A DNA stretch of 64,000 nucleotides from assembly GCF_029714405.1 (NCBI RefSeq), contig NZ_CP121650.1:5709001-5773000 (forward strand). Direction: 5' to 3'. The DNA comes from Bradyrhizobium sp. CB82. GTDB lineage: Bacteria > Pseudomonadota > Alphaproteobacteria > Rhizobiales > Xanthobacteraceae. How positions within the stretch are numbered: the first letter of the stretch is position 1; the number at the start of each line of letters is the position of its first letter. Under the pieces are notes generated by a model. The model was not told the origin of the DNA, did no database searches, and was given only the letters and a program-made list of their open reading frames with translations. The position numbers were made by a program, and so were the translations under genes. Below, one piece after another: positions 17,091 through 25,324 of this stretch.

Positions 17091-17879
17091 TCAGTCGATG
17101 ATGTGGTAGCCGCCATCGATATAGAGCACGCCGCCGGTCATCAGCTTTGCGCCGTCGAGCGCCAGGAACGCGGTGGCATTGCCGACGTCATCGATACTGA
17201 CGAGACTGCGCGAGGGCGCTTTCGACTGCGCCTTGTCCATGAGCTCGTCGAACTCCGGAATGCCTGACGCCGCGCGGGTCGCCAGCGGTCCCGGCGAGAT
17301 CGCGTGCACACGGATGCCCTTCGGCCCGAGCTCCGCCGCGGCATAGCGGACGGCCGATTCCAGCGCCGCTTTCGCCACGCCCATGATGTTGTAGTTCTCC
17401 ACGACCATCTGACTGCCGTAATAGGTCATGGTGAATAGGGTGCCGCCGTTCTTCATCAGCGGCTCCGCCAGATGGGCCATGCGCAGGAACGACCAGCAGG
17501 AGACCTCCATGGTCTTGAGAAAGCCCTCGCGGCCGACGTCGACCACGCGCCCATGCAGCGCCTCCTTCGGCGAGAAGGCGATCGAATGCAGCAGGAAATC
17601 GAGCTGGCCCCACTCCTTCGCGATGCGCTCGAACACCTGCTCTGTCTGGCCCTCGACCATCACGTCCATCGGCATGAAGATCGGCGCCTCCAGCGCCTGC
17701 GCCAGCGGCTCGACGTGCTTCTTGGCGCGATCGTTCAGATAGGTCACGGCGAGCTCGGCGCCGAGCGCGCGAAACGCCCGTGCGCAGCCCCAAGCGATCG
17801 ACTGATCGTTGGCAATGCCAACAACGAGGCCTTTCTTTCCCTTCAGCGCAACCTTCGTCTCCGGATACACGGGAATCAT
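17091..17879 (-). CDS. fabI: Enoyl-[acyl-carrier-protein] reductase FabI
   Basis: A 262-residue FabI of the divergent SDR type that reduces enoyl-ACP with NAD(P)H in fatty-acid synthesis. The cofactor loop [11 protein letters not shown] (21-31) and the active-site Tyr-x6-Lys within YNIMGVAK are present, as is the [13 protein letters not shown] segment. The ATG at 17879 overlaps the ackA stop (ATGA), so it is translationally coupled. Being in a phosphotransacetylase/acetate kinase operon rather than with fab genes suggests a condition-specific isozyme, perhaps an extra electron sink at low oxygen. Confidence 0.95.
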   Translation of the reverse strand: MIPVYPETKVALKGKKGLVVGIANDQSIAWGCARAFRALGAELAVTYLNDRAKKHVEPLAQALEAPIFMPMDVMVEGQTEQVFERIAKEWGQLDFLLHSIAFSPKEALHGRVVDVGREGFLKTMEVSCWSFLRMAHLAEPLMKNGGTLFTMTYYGSQMVVENYNIMGVAKAALESAVRYAAAELGPKGIRVHAISPGPLATRAASGIPEFDELMDKAQSKAPSRSLVSIDDVGNATAFLALDGAKLMTGGVLYIDGGYHIID

Positions 17880-19090
17880 GACACCCTCTCAGATCTGGCG
17901 TTTTGCGATTTTCCGTTCATCAGCAGCGCCAACGTGTGCTGCGCGATCATCAGTTCCTCGTCGGTCGGCACGACGTAGACGGGAATGAGACTGTTCGGTC
18001 GCGAAACCAGCCGCGAGTTGCGCGCGTTCTCGGTCGCATCGAGCACGACGCCAAGCCAGCCGAGTTGCTCGGCGACGCGCGCGCGAATGCTGGCCGAGTT
18101 CTCACCGATGCCGGCGGTGAAGACGAAGGCGTCGAGGCCCTGCAAGGCGGCCGCGAGCATCCCGGCGCTGAGGCCGATCCGATAGACGAAGTAATCGATC
18201 GCAAGCTTTGCGCGTGGATCCGAGCTCGCTTCCAGTTCCCGCATGTCGTTGCTGACGCCGGACAGGCCCTTCAGTCCGCAATCGCGGTAGAGGAAGTCCT
18301 GCACTTTCGCCGCCGACATGCCCTTCTCGGAGATCAGATAGAGCACGACGCCGGGATCGAGCTGGCCGGGGCGCGTCCCCATCGGCAGGCCGTCGAGTGC
18401 CGTAAAGCCCATGGTGCTTTCGACGCTCCGCCCGCCCTTCATCGCGCACATCGAGGCGCCGCTGCCGAGATGCGCAACGATCACCCGGCTCTTGGCGATC
18501 TCGGGTGCGATTTGCGGCAAGGTCTTCGAGATGTATTCGTAGGACAGGCCATGAAAGCCATAGCGCCGCACGCCTTCGGCATGGAGCTGATGCGGGATCG
18601 CGTAGTGATCGGCAAGCGACCCATGGCTGCGGTGAAACGCAGTGTCGAAACAAGCAACCTGCGGAAGCGCGGGGAAGTTCGCAAGGATCGAACGGATCGG
18701 CGCCAGATTATGCGGCTGATGCAGCGGCGCCAGCGGGACGAAACGCTCCAGGCGCGCCACCACGCCATGATCGATCAGGACGGGCCGCTCAAATTCCGGC
18801 CCGCCGTGCACGACACGATGCCCGACAGCCAGGGGATGGATACGAACCTCTTCTCTCAGCCACTCGCCCGCGACCTGCATCGCGGCCGGAACGTCCGGGA
18901 TCGCCTCGATCGGATAGGCACGATCGGCCAGGGGATCGCCGCCTGCCCCGCTCGCCCGCAGGCGCGGCCGGCTGCCGATGCCGTCCATCTGCCCCTTGAT
19001 CTGCCGACGAAGCGTGCCCTCGCCGTCGATCGAGTAGACCTGGAACTTGACGCTCGAGGAGCCGGCGTTGATGACGAGGATGGTATCCAT
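17876..19090 (-). CDS. ackA: Acetate kinase
   Basis: A 404-residue acetokinase that converts acetyl phosphate and ADP to acetate and ATP (reversible). The N-terminal phosphate-binding motif [23 protein letters not shown] and GFHGLSYE are all present, so the active site looks complete. I chose the ATG at 19090; a GTG at 19099 that overlaps the upstream stop (GTGA) is an alternative. It lies between phosphotransacetylase and fabI with coding overlaps, giving a Pta-AckA route for substrate-level ATP. Confidence 0.95.
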   Translation of the reverse strand: MDTILVINAGSSSVKFQVYSIDGEGTLRRQIKGQMDGIGSRPRLRASGAGGDPLADRAYPIEAIPDVPAAMQVAGEWLREEVRIHPLAVGHRVVHGGPEFERPVLIDHGVVARLERFVPLAPLHQPHNLAPIRSILANFPALPQVACFDTAFHRSHGSLADHYAIPHQLHAEGVRRYGFHGLSYEYISKTLPQIAPEIAKSRVIVAHLGSGASMCAMKGGRSVESTMGFTALDGLPMGTRPGQLDPGVVLYLISEKGMSAAKVQDFLYRDCGLKGLSGVSNDMRELEASSDPRAKLAIDYFVYRIGLSAGMLAAALQGLDAFVFTAGIGENSASIRARVAEQLGWLGVVLDATENARNSRLVSRPNSLIPVYVVPTDEELMIAQHTLALLMNGKSQNARSERVS

Positions 19091-19095
19091 GGCGG

Positions 19096-20058
19096 TCACG
19101 CGGCAACTGTCGGCGCCTTTTGGCGCCGTGCGTAGGCATAGAGCGCGGCCACGGCGCAGGACGCCATCCGCGCCCGCGGGCTGTCGGCCCGCGACGTCAG
19201 CACCACCGGCACGCGGGCACCAAGCACGATCCCGGCGCTATCGGCCTTGGCGAAGTAGGCGAGATTCTTCGCCAGCATGTTGCCGGCCTCCAGATCAGGC
19301 ACCACCAGGATCTGCGCCCGGCCGGCCACCTCGGACTTGATGCCCTTGATCCGCGCCGCCTCGACATCGATGGCATTGTCGAACGCCAACGGACCGTCGA
19401 GCAGGCCGCCGGTGATCTGGCCGCGATCGGCCATCTTGCAGAGCGCGGCAGCTTCGATCGTCGAGGGAATCTTGGAGGTCACCGTCTCGACAGCCGACAG
19501 AATCGCCACCCGCGGCGTCTTGCCGAAGCCGGCAAGATTGTAGAGGTCGATCGCGTTCTGGATGATGTCGCGTTTGGCGTCGAGATCGGGAAAGATGTTG
19601 ATGGCCGCATCTGTCACAAAAATGGTCTCGGCATAGGCAGGCACGTCCATGATGAACACGTGGCTGATGCGCCGGTCGGTGCGCAGCCCGCCGACCTTGG
19701 CGGTTACAGCGCGCATCAGCTCGTCGGTGTGCAGGCTGCCCTTCATCAACAATTCGCCGCGGGCTTCGTGGATCAGTTCGACGCCCTTGGCCGCGGCCGC
19801 GTCGCTATGTGGCGCATCGACGATCTCATACCCGGCGATGTCGAGGCCAAACCTGCTCGCGGTCTCCCTTATTCTCCGCTCCGGACCGACCAGCAGTGGC
19901 CGGATGATGCCCGCGCTCGCGCTGTCGATGGCGCCGCGCAGCGATGTCTCGTCACAGGGGTGGACCACGATCGTCGGCGTGGGCGGTACGGCCTTGGCGG
20001 CCGCGATCAAACGGTCGTATTTGCTGCCCGCATGCGTTTGCGTCGTTTCAGCCGACAT
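19096..20058 (-). CDS. Phosphate acetyl/butyryltransferase
   Basis: A 320-residue PTA_PTB family enzyme, which interconverts acyl-CoA and acyl phosphate. It is the short form without the long DRTGG/N-terminal part of large Pta. Characteristic segments are [23 protein letters not shown] and the C-terminal [23 protein letters not shown] precedes the ATG. With ackA immediately downstream it should supply acetyl (or butyryl) phosphate. Substrate chain length cannot be decided from sequence. Confidence 0.9.
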   Translation of the reverse strand: MSAETTQTHAGSKYDRLIAAAKAVPPTPTIVVHPCDETSLRGAIDSASAGIIRPLLVGPERRIRETASRFGLDIAGYEIVDAPHSDAAAAKGVELIHEARGELLMKGSLHTDELMRAVTAKVGGLRTDRRISHVFIMDVPAYAETIFVTDAAINIFPDLDAKRDIIQNAIDLYNLAGFGKTPRVAILSAVETVTSKIPSTIEAAALCKMADRGQITGGLLDGPLAFDNAIDVEAARIKGIKSEVAGRAQILVVPDLEAGNMLAKNLAYFAKADSAGIVLGARVPVVLTSRADSPRARMASCAVAALYAYARRQKAPTVAA

Positions 20059-20087
20059 GATGTCACTCCCAAACCTGTCAATGCGCG

Positions 20088-22310
20088 TTACGACGCCCTT
20101 GCCTGGGGATCGAAAGGGGCGACGTTCGACACGGGCTCCGCTGCCTCACCTACAGCGAAGAGCTCAGCGACCTGCTTCAGGCGCTTTGCCCGCTCGCCCG
20201 TGATTTCTTCGGCGGCCGACAGCACGTGGCGCATCGCCGCGAAAGCTGCGCGCCGCTGATTGACGTCGTCAGGCAGCATTTTCGGAATCGCAGCCAGGGC
20301 TCCGTCCCGATCGAGCAGCAACATGAAGAATTGCTCGCGAACCAGCATCTTGAACTCAGCCAGCGTCAACCGGGGTCCGGAATGGTCGCGCCGAACCTGG
20401 CGCAAGGCCTCGATGCTGCGCTCGTCGACCATGCCGCGGGCGGAACCGACATAGAGCAGCGCTCGAATGGCTGCCTCCCGAAGGCCGCCTTCGCCGATCT
20501 TCGACTTCAGCTCGGCGATCCGCCGATCCAGCATCGCTCGGTGTTCGGCCGTCATCTCCCGCCTGCTCGACGGCGCGGCGTTCGGATCCACTCCGACCGC
20601 CGCCTGCAAGGCCGGCGAGCCGTAGACATTGAGGAAGATGGCTTCGCTCAGCGCCTCCTGCGAATCCCGCCAGCTATCCAGCGCGTGAACGATCTGCTTG
20701 GACATCTGTTCCTGGAACGCCAGGAATGGATTGTCGTTCGAGACCGGCTTGCGCTTGTCCTCGACCTCGTCGGCGGCCGATTTCACCACCGACATCCACG
20801 GATTCTGGCTGCTGAAGGCCTCATATTGCAGCCGCAGCGGATGCATGTTGCGCGCCCATTCCGCCATTTGCGGCGTCACCATGCCCTTGATCCAGGGCTG
20901 AACGTACTTTTGATAGGCCGCAAGATTGAGTTCCGAAACGCGTTTGGCGGCGGCAAACCGCCGCTCATCCTCGGGCGAATTGCCGCCCATGGCGCGGATA
21001 TCGTCCAGCGTCCGCGCCTCGCAGCGCATGATCCATTGGCCGGCCGCGAGATCGGCATTGAGGGTATCAGAGCCCCTCACCTCGAACGTCGCTTCATAGA
21101 GCCCGGGCGGCAGCACGTCGATCAGATCGATATTGCCGGAGAATTCCGCGTGCTCCTTCTTGGCGACGCCGCCGGACACGAAGATGCCGAGATGGCCGAC
21201 GCTTTCGTGCACGGTATAGACGATCGTCTGCCCATAGGCCCTGATCTCATCGACATCGGCATAGCAGTCGAGGATCCAATGCAACGCCTGCTGTGGCGGG
21301 GTGATGTTGTCGCCCTTGGAGCAGAACACCACGATCGGCGAGCGGATGTTGCGCAGATCCACCTTCTGGCCGTCGGACATCTCGATCTTGCCGGCCGCGA
21401 GATTGTTGCCGACGAACAGCTCGTCGACGATGAACTGGATCTCCTCGGCGTTGAGGTTGACGTGCCCACCCCACCAGCGCTCGAACTCGAGGTAGCGATC
21501 CGCCTCGGTGTCGACCTTGGAATAGACGTTATATTGCTTGGTCCAGAGCGTGTTCGAGGGATTCTGGTTCTCGAAGTTCTGCACCAGCCAGGCGCCATCG
21601 AACTTGCCACCGCCGAGATCGCTCGCAAGCGCCGTCAGCCAGCTTCCGCCGAGCAGCCCGCCCGAATAGCGCATCGGGTATTGACCGTGCACACCTGCCC
21701 AATAAGCGAGCGGCGCGCCGGCAATGATCAGCGGTCCGAACAGTTCCGGCCGCAGCGACGCCAGGATCATGACCGCCCATCCGGCCTGGCAATTGCCGAT
21801 CACACAGGGCTTGCCGTCCGCTTCGGGATGACGGCTGATCACCTTCTCGATGAACAGCGCTTCGGCGCGGGCAATGCGCTCGATGGTTTGTCCCGGCATC
21901 GGCTCCGGAAGGAAGCCGATGAAGTAGCAGGGATGGCCCGCTTTCATTGCGACGCCGATCTCGCTGTCGGCCTTGAAGCCGCCGATGCCCGGCCCATGGC
22001 CCGCGCGGGGATCGACCACGACGAACGGCCGCCGCTTCATATCGATGTCGACGCCCTTGGGCGGAATGATGCGCACCAGCGCATAATTGACCGGTTCGTC
22101 CAGCTTGCGGCCGTCCATGATCAATTCGGCGGCGTAGTGCAGGACATGCGGCGCGGTCTGCGCGACATGTTCCCGATACTGGTCACCGCGCTGACGCATG
22201 ATGTCCAGGAACAGGACGCTGCGCTGGCCCGCATCCACCAGATATTCGACGGCCGACGCAACCAGCCCAGACATGGGACCACCGGGGAGCTGTGCTTTGT
22301 CCATGGACAT
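20088..22310 (-). CDS. DUF3141 / PHA-synthase-like alpha/beta hydrolase (740 aa)
   Basis: A large DUF3141 protein, often labelled 3-hydroxyalkanoate synthetase. The central alpha/beta-hydrolase core carries a Cys nucleophile, Cys174 in GNCQAG, matching the G-x-C-x-G lipase-like box of PHA synthases rather than a Ser esterase. An acid in CSKGDNITPP and a His in ESVGHLGIF complete a triad. The C-terminal 250 residues are helical and not part of PhaC. The ATG at 22310 is preferred over a TTG at 22343 (GAGG upstream and fit to the FixK box). It heads the operon with pta, ackA and fabI (29-base gap to pta). Confidence 0.85.
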   Translation of the reverse strand: MSMDKAQLPGGPMSGLVASAVEYLVDAGQRSVLFLDIMRQRGDQYREHVAQTAPHVLHYAAELIMDGRKLDEPVNYALVRIIPPKGVDIDMKRRPFVVVDPRAGHGPGIGGFKADSEIGVAMKAGHPCYFIGFLPEPMPGQTIERIARAEALFIEKVISRHPEADGKPCVIGNCQAGWAVMILASLRPELFGPLIIAGAPLAYWAGVHGQYPMRYSGGLLGGSWLTALASDLGGGKFDGAWLVQNFENQNPSNTLWTKQYNVYSKVDTEADRYLEFERWWGGHVNLNAEEIQFIVDELFVGNNLAAGKIEMSDGQKVDLRNIRSPIVVFCSKGDNITPPQQALHWILDCYADVDEIRAYGQTIVYTVHESVGHLGIFVSGGVAKKEHAEFSGNIDLIDVLPPGLYEATFEVRGSDTLNADLAAGQWIMRCEARTLDDIRAMGGNSPEDERRFAAAKRVSELNLAAYQKYVQPWIKGMVTPQMAEWARNMHPLRLQYEAFSSQNPWMSVVKSAADEVEDKRKPVSNDNPFLAFQEQMSKQIVHALDSWRDSQEALSEAIFLNVYGSPALQAAVGVDPNAAPSSRREMTAEHRAMLDRRIAELKSKIGEGGLREAAIRALLYVGSARGMVDERSIEALRQVRRDHSGPRLTLAEFKMLVREQFFMLLLDRDGALAAIPKMLPDDVNQRRAAFAAMRHVLSAAEEITGERAKRLKQVAELFAVGEAAEPVSNVAPFDPQARAS

Positions 22311-22365
22311 GTTCCGACCTCGCTGTCGCACTGTGTCATTCAAGGTGCGCGGCCGGCGGCGAACG

Positions 22366-22379
22366 TTGATCTAGGTCAA
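22366..22379. promoter_or_regulatory. FNR/FixK-type box in a divergent promoter
   Basis: TTGATCTAGGTCAA is one base off the perfect palindrome. It lies 55 bases before the ATG at 22310 (minus strand) and 75 bases before the ATG at 22455 (plus strand), so it could drive the DUF3141-pta-ackA-fabI operon and the GNAT gene. Confidence 0.75.
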
Positions 22380-22454
22380 CGTCGGGGGCCCTTTGAAGCG
22401 ATCTCGAAATAGGGAGCTCGGCAGCGATCATGGCCGAGGCGGTATCGGAACCCC

Positions 22455-22976
22455 ATGGCAGAGGCGGCGAACTATTCAGCTCAGGAGTTTCTGAAGGATG
22501 GGAGCCCGGTCGAGATCCGGGCGCTGCGTCCCGAGGACGAGGCGGATATGCTGGCCGCGATCGAGCGGACCAGCCCGCAATCGTTGCAGCGTCGCTTCTT
22601 TGCCATGAAGCGCCACTTCTCGGACAAGGAGCGCGCCTTCTTCATGCAGGTCGACTTCAAGGATCACGTCGCGCTCGCTGCATTTGTCCGTGGAGGCGAC
22701 GGAGAGATGATTGTCGGAGGTGGCCGATACATCGTGTTCGAGCCCGGACGTGCGGAGATGGCCTTCGTCGTGGTCGACGCGTTCCAGGGACGCGGACTCG
22801 GCTCGCTCCTGATGCAGCACCTCATCAGGATCGCGCGCGATGGCGGATTGCGGGAGTTGACGGCCGAGGTCTTGCCCGAGAACGCGGCGATGCTACGCGT
22901 GTTCGAAAGGTCCGGCTTCAGGCCGGCCGCGCGCCGAGACCCGCAGACGGTCCATCTTGTCCTTGAGTTCGGCTAG
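22455..22976 (+). CDS. GNAT family N-acetyltransferase
   Basis: A 173-residue single-domain GNAT protein. The acetyl-CoA pyrophosphate loop is FQGRGLGSLLMQHL (Q/R-x-x-G-x-G/A pattern), followed by ENAAMLRVFERSGF, which is the usual motif B region. The N-terminus (EIRALRPEDEADMLAAIERTSP) resembles the acetyltransferase domain of Pat/AcuA-like lysine acetylases that control acetyl-CoA synthetase. That link would suit the neighbouring Pta-AckA operon but is an inference. Its stop is 3 bases from the stop of the convergent AI-2E permease gene. Confidence 0.88.
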   Translation: MAEAANYSAQEFLKDGSPVEIRALRPEDEADMLAAIERTSPQSLQRRFFAMKRHFSDKERAFFMQVDFKDHVALAAFVRGGDGEMIVGGGRYIVFEPGRAEMAFVVVDAFQGRGLGSLLMQHLIRIARDGGLRELTAEVLPENAAMLRVFERSGFRPAARRDPQTVHLVLEFG

Positions 22977-22979
22977 GGT

Positions 22980-24077
22980 TCAGTCGCTCGTCGGCTTTCC
23001 CACCGGCACCCCGCTGTCGATGCGAATCCACGCCGCGGCGAGCTCCCAGGCCACTGACAGGATGATCGGCCCGATGAAGAGCCCGATGATGCCGTGCGCG
23101 AGCGTTCCTCCGATCACGCCGATCAGGATCACAAGCGTCGGCGTGGTCAGCCCCCGCCCCATCACGAGCGGCTTCAGGATGTTGTCGAGGAAGCCGACAA
23201 GGACGAGAAACACCGTCAGGAGCAACGCCGTCGTCACGTCCTTGTCCACCCAGATCCAGATGATCACGGGCAGGAGAACGATGAGGGGGCCGATCTGCAC
23301 GATCGACAGCAGCAGGACCACGAAAGCCAGAAGGCCTGCGCTTGGAACATCGGCCAGCTTGAAGCCGATGCCAGCCAGCAACGCCTGAACGATCGCGACG
23401 CCGATCACGCCCTGCGCCACCGCGCGGATCGTCGCTCCCGCCAGCTCCAGAAAGTGCTCGCTCTGCTCCGGCACGATCCGGATCAGGAAACCTCGGGTCA
23501 CCGCCACGAGCTGCGGTCCGAAGGGAAGGAGAATGCCGGACACGAGGACGGATACCAGGAACTGCAGCGTGCCGAGACCGGCATCGCCTGCGAACGACAG
23601 CAGCGGCCCCGCAAGCGGCTTCAGATAGGGCGCGATCTCGCGCGCCACCGCCCGCACGTTGGTGTAGGCCTGATCCCAGAGTTCATAGAGCTGTGGGCCG
23701 ATCAACGGCCACGTCTTGACCTGCTGCGGCGCCGGCTGAAGCACGAGCTCGCCGGAGCCGAGCTGGCTTGCCAGATCCTTCACGCCCTCCACCGCGCTCA
23801 CGCCGAGCCAGGCGGCCGGGCCGACGACGATGCCGAACGCGATGAGCGTGAGGATGGCCGCCGCCGTCCGGGGACGCCCGCCGAGCAGTTTGGCGAGCCA
23901 GCTGAAGGCAGGATAGAACGCCACCGCCATGACGGCGCTCCAGGTCAGAATCGACACGAAGGGACGGATGATGACGAACGTCCAGATGATCAGCAGGGCC
24001 AGCAGGCCCAGCCGGATCAGGAGCTGGATGATATCTTCTGCGGACAAGAGCTGACGAAGCGTCTTCACGGCGGACAC
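22980..24077 (-). CDS. AI-2E family (PerM-like) membrane transporter
   Basis: A 365-residue inner-membrane protein with about eight hydrophobic segments and the family's late signature region (MGRGLTTPTLVILIGVIGG). Members export autoinducer-2, sodium or unknown solutes; the substrate is not readable here. The start is a GTG at 24077. A FixK-type box is 51 bases upstream, giving good class II geometry. Confidence 0.88.
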   Translation of the reverse strand: MSAVKTLRQLLSAEDIIQLLIRLGLLALLIIWTFVIIRPFVSILTWSAVMAVAFYPAFSWLAKLLGGRPRTAAAILTLIAFGIVVGPAAWLGVSAVEGVKDLASQLGSGELVLQPAPQQVKTWPLIGPQLYELWDQAYTNVRAVAREIAPYLKPLAGPLLSFAGDAGLGTLQFLVSVLVSGILLPFGPQLVAVTRGFLIRIVPEQSEHFLELAGATIRAVAQGVIGVAIVQALLAGIGFKLADVPSAGLLAFVVLLLSIVQIGPLIVLLPVIIWIWVDKDVTTALLLTVFLVLVGFLDNILKPLVMGRGLTTPTLVILIGVIGGTLAHGIIGLFIGPIILSVAWELAAAWIRIDSGVPVGKPTSD

Positions 24078-24128
24078 TCATCTCAAGGCAGCCTTCGCAA
24101 AGATATCGATCGGCCTCGCATGGCCCTG

Positions 24129-24142
24129 TTGACCCAGATCAA
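24129..24142. promoter_or_regulatory. FNR/FixK-type box upstream of the AI-2E permease
   Basis: TTGACCCAGATCAA is one base off the palindrome and fits the looser FixK2 pattern TTG-N8-CAA. It is 51 bases before the GTG at 24077. It lies beyond the hairpin that follows the nickel transporter gene, so it belongs to the permease. Confidence 0.65.
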
Positions 24143-24160
24143 TGATCGCCGCTCCGGCGA

Positions 24161-24182
24161 ACGAGGTTCCCGGCAACCTCGT
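24161..24182. terminator. Hairpin downstream of the nickel/cobalt transporter gene
   Basis: Perfect arms ACGAGGTT (24161-24168) and AACCTCGT (24175-24182) flank a 6-base loop. It starts 15 bases past the minus-strand stop at 24198. No T-run follows, so efficiency as an intrinsic terminator is uncertain. Confidence 0.5.
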
Positions 24183-24197
24183 ATAGGGGAGAAAAAC

Positions 24198-25256
24198 TCA
24201 GGCCACCTCGACGGCATCGACGCACTTCAGGACGCCGGGCCCGGCGCGGGCGAACGCAACGCGATAGCTGACGATGGAAACGACCCAGGCGATCACGAAC
24301 AGCGCGATCACCGCGAGGCCGAAATTGGCAAGCGAGCCGTTGAGGCCTTCGACCAGCGTCCACAGCGCGCCGTCGAGGCCGAAACGCTGGCCGATCAGCC
24401 CGAGCGCCTCGACACCGCCGATGAACAGCGCGACCAGCACGGAGGCGCCGGTGATGGTGAGGTTGTACCAAAGCTTGCGCATGGGATCGACGAAGGCCCA
24501 GCGATAGGCGCTTACCATCAGCATCGAATCGGCGGTGTCGACCAGCGCCATGCCGGCGGCGAACAGCGCAGGAAACACCAGCACATCGGACAGCGATGCG
24601 CCGCGCGCGGCTTCCGTGACGGAAATGCTCAAGAGCCCGATCTCGCTCGCGGTATCGAAGCCGAGCCCAAACAGGAAACCGAGCGGAAACATGTGCTGGG
24701 ATTTCGACACCATACGGAACATCGGCGCGAGCAGCCGCGCCAGGAAACCGTGGCCGGCCAGCAGCGCATCGATGCCTTCGGCATCATGGGTGCCATGGCG
24801 GATTGCGCGCAGCGTCCGCCAGAGGCCGATGAAGATGGCGAGATTGACCGCGGCAATCAGGAACAGGAAAAGCGCCGACACCGAGGTGCCGATCAGGCCG
24901 CCGACAGTCTTGAGCAGGCCGTCGCCGCCGAGGCTTGCCACGCCGAGCCAGAGCAGCAGCGTGGCAACGACCACCACTGTGGAATGGCCGAGCGCGAAAT
25001 AGAGGCCGGCGCTGTTCGGCGCATCGCCTGCATGCATCAGCTTGCGCACGACATTGTCGATGGCCGCGATGTGATCGGCATCGACGGCGTGGCGCAGGCC
25101 GAACACCCAGGCAAGCAGCGCGGTCGCCATCACCGCGGGCCGGTCGGAAAACCGTGCAAAGGCCCAGATCCATGCGGCGATGTTGGCGAGGATAAGCCCT
25201 GCTGCGAACAGCAACAGGGTGCCGGATTTGTTCTCCTGCCAAGACCACTTCGTCAC
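24198..25256 (-). CDS. NiCoT family nickel/cobalt transporter (HoxN/NixA type)
   Basis: A 352-residue membrane permease with about eight hydrophobic segments. The NiCoT signature RHAVDADHI is at residues 55-63 (His and Asp bind the metal), and LGFDTASEIGLL is the second conserved motif. The start is a GTG at 25256 with GGAGCAGG upstream; no in-frame ATG exists before residue 43. Nickel could serve hydrogenase or urease, cobalt could serve B12, but neither partner is adjacent. No FixK box or nickel-responsive repeat is visible upstream. Confidence 0.93.
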   Translation of the reverse strand: MTKWSWQENKSGTLLLFAAGLILANIAAWIWAFARFSDRPAVMATALLAWVFGLRHAVDADHIAAIDNVVRKLMHAGDAPNSAGLYFALGHSTVVVVATLLLWLGVASLGGDGLLKTVGGLIGTSVSALFLFLIAAVNLAIFIGLWRTLRAIRHGTHDAEGIDALLAGHGFLARLLAPMFRMVSKSQHMFPLGFLFGLGFDTASEIGLLSISVTEAARGASLSDVLVFPALFAAGMALVDTADSMLMVSAYRWAFVDPMRKLWYNLTITGASVLVALFIGGVEALGLIGQRFGLDGALWTLVEGLNGSLANFGLAVIALFVIAWVVSIVSYRVAFARAGPGVLKCVDAVEVA

Positions 25257-25324
25257 GCGACCTGCTCCATCCAGCGCACTCCCGGTATGATCTTTCTATC
25301 GAACCATCATACAAGGGGGCAAGC

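Noticed and set aside
20226..22412. Long plus-strand open frame opposite the DUF3141 gene
   Set aside because: Composition is of the antisense type (Arg/His/Asp-rich), and the minus strand encodes a recognisable enzyme with a good start.
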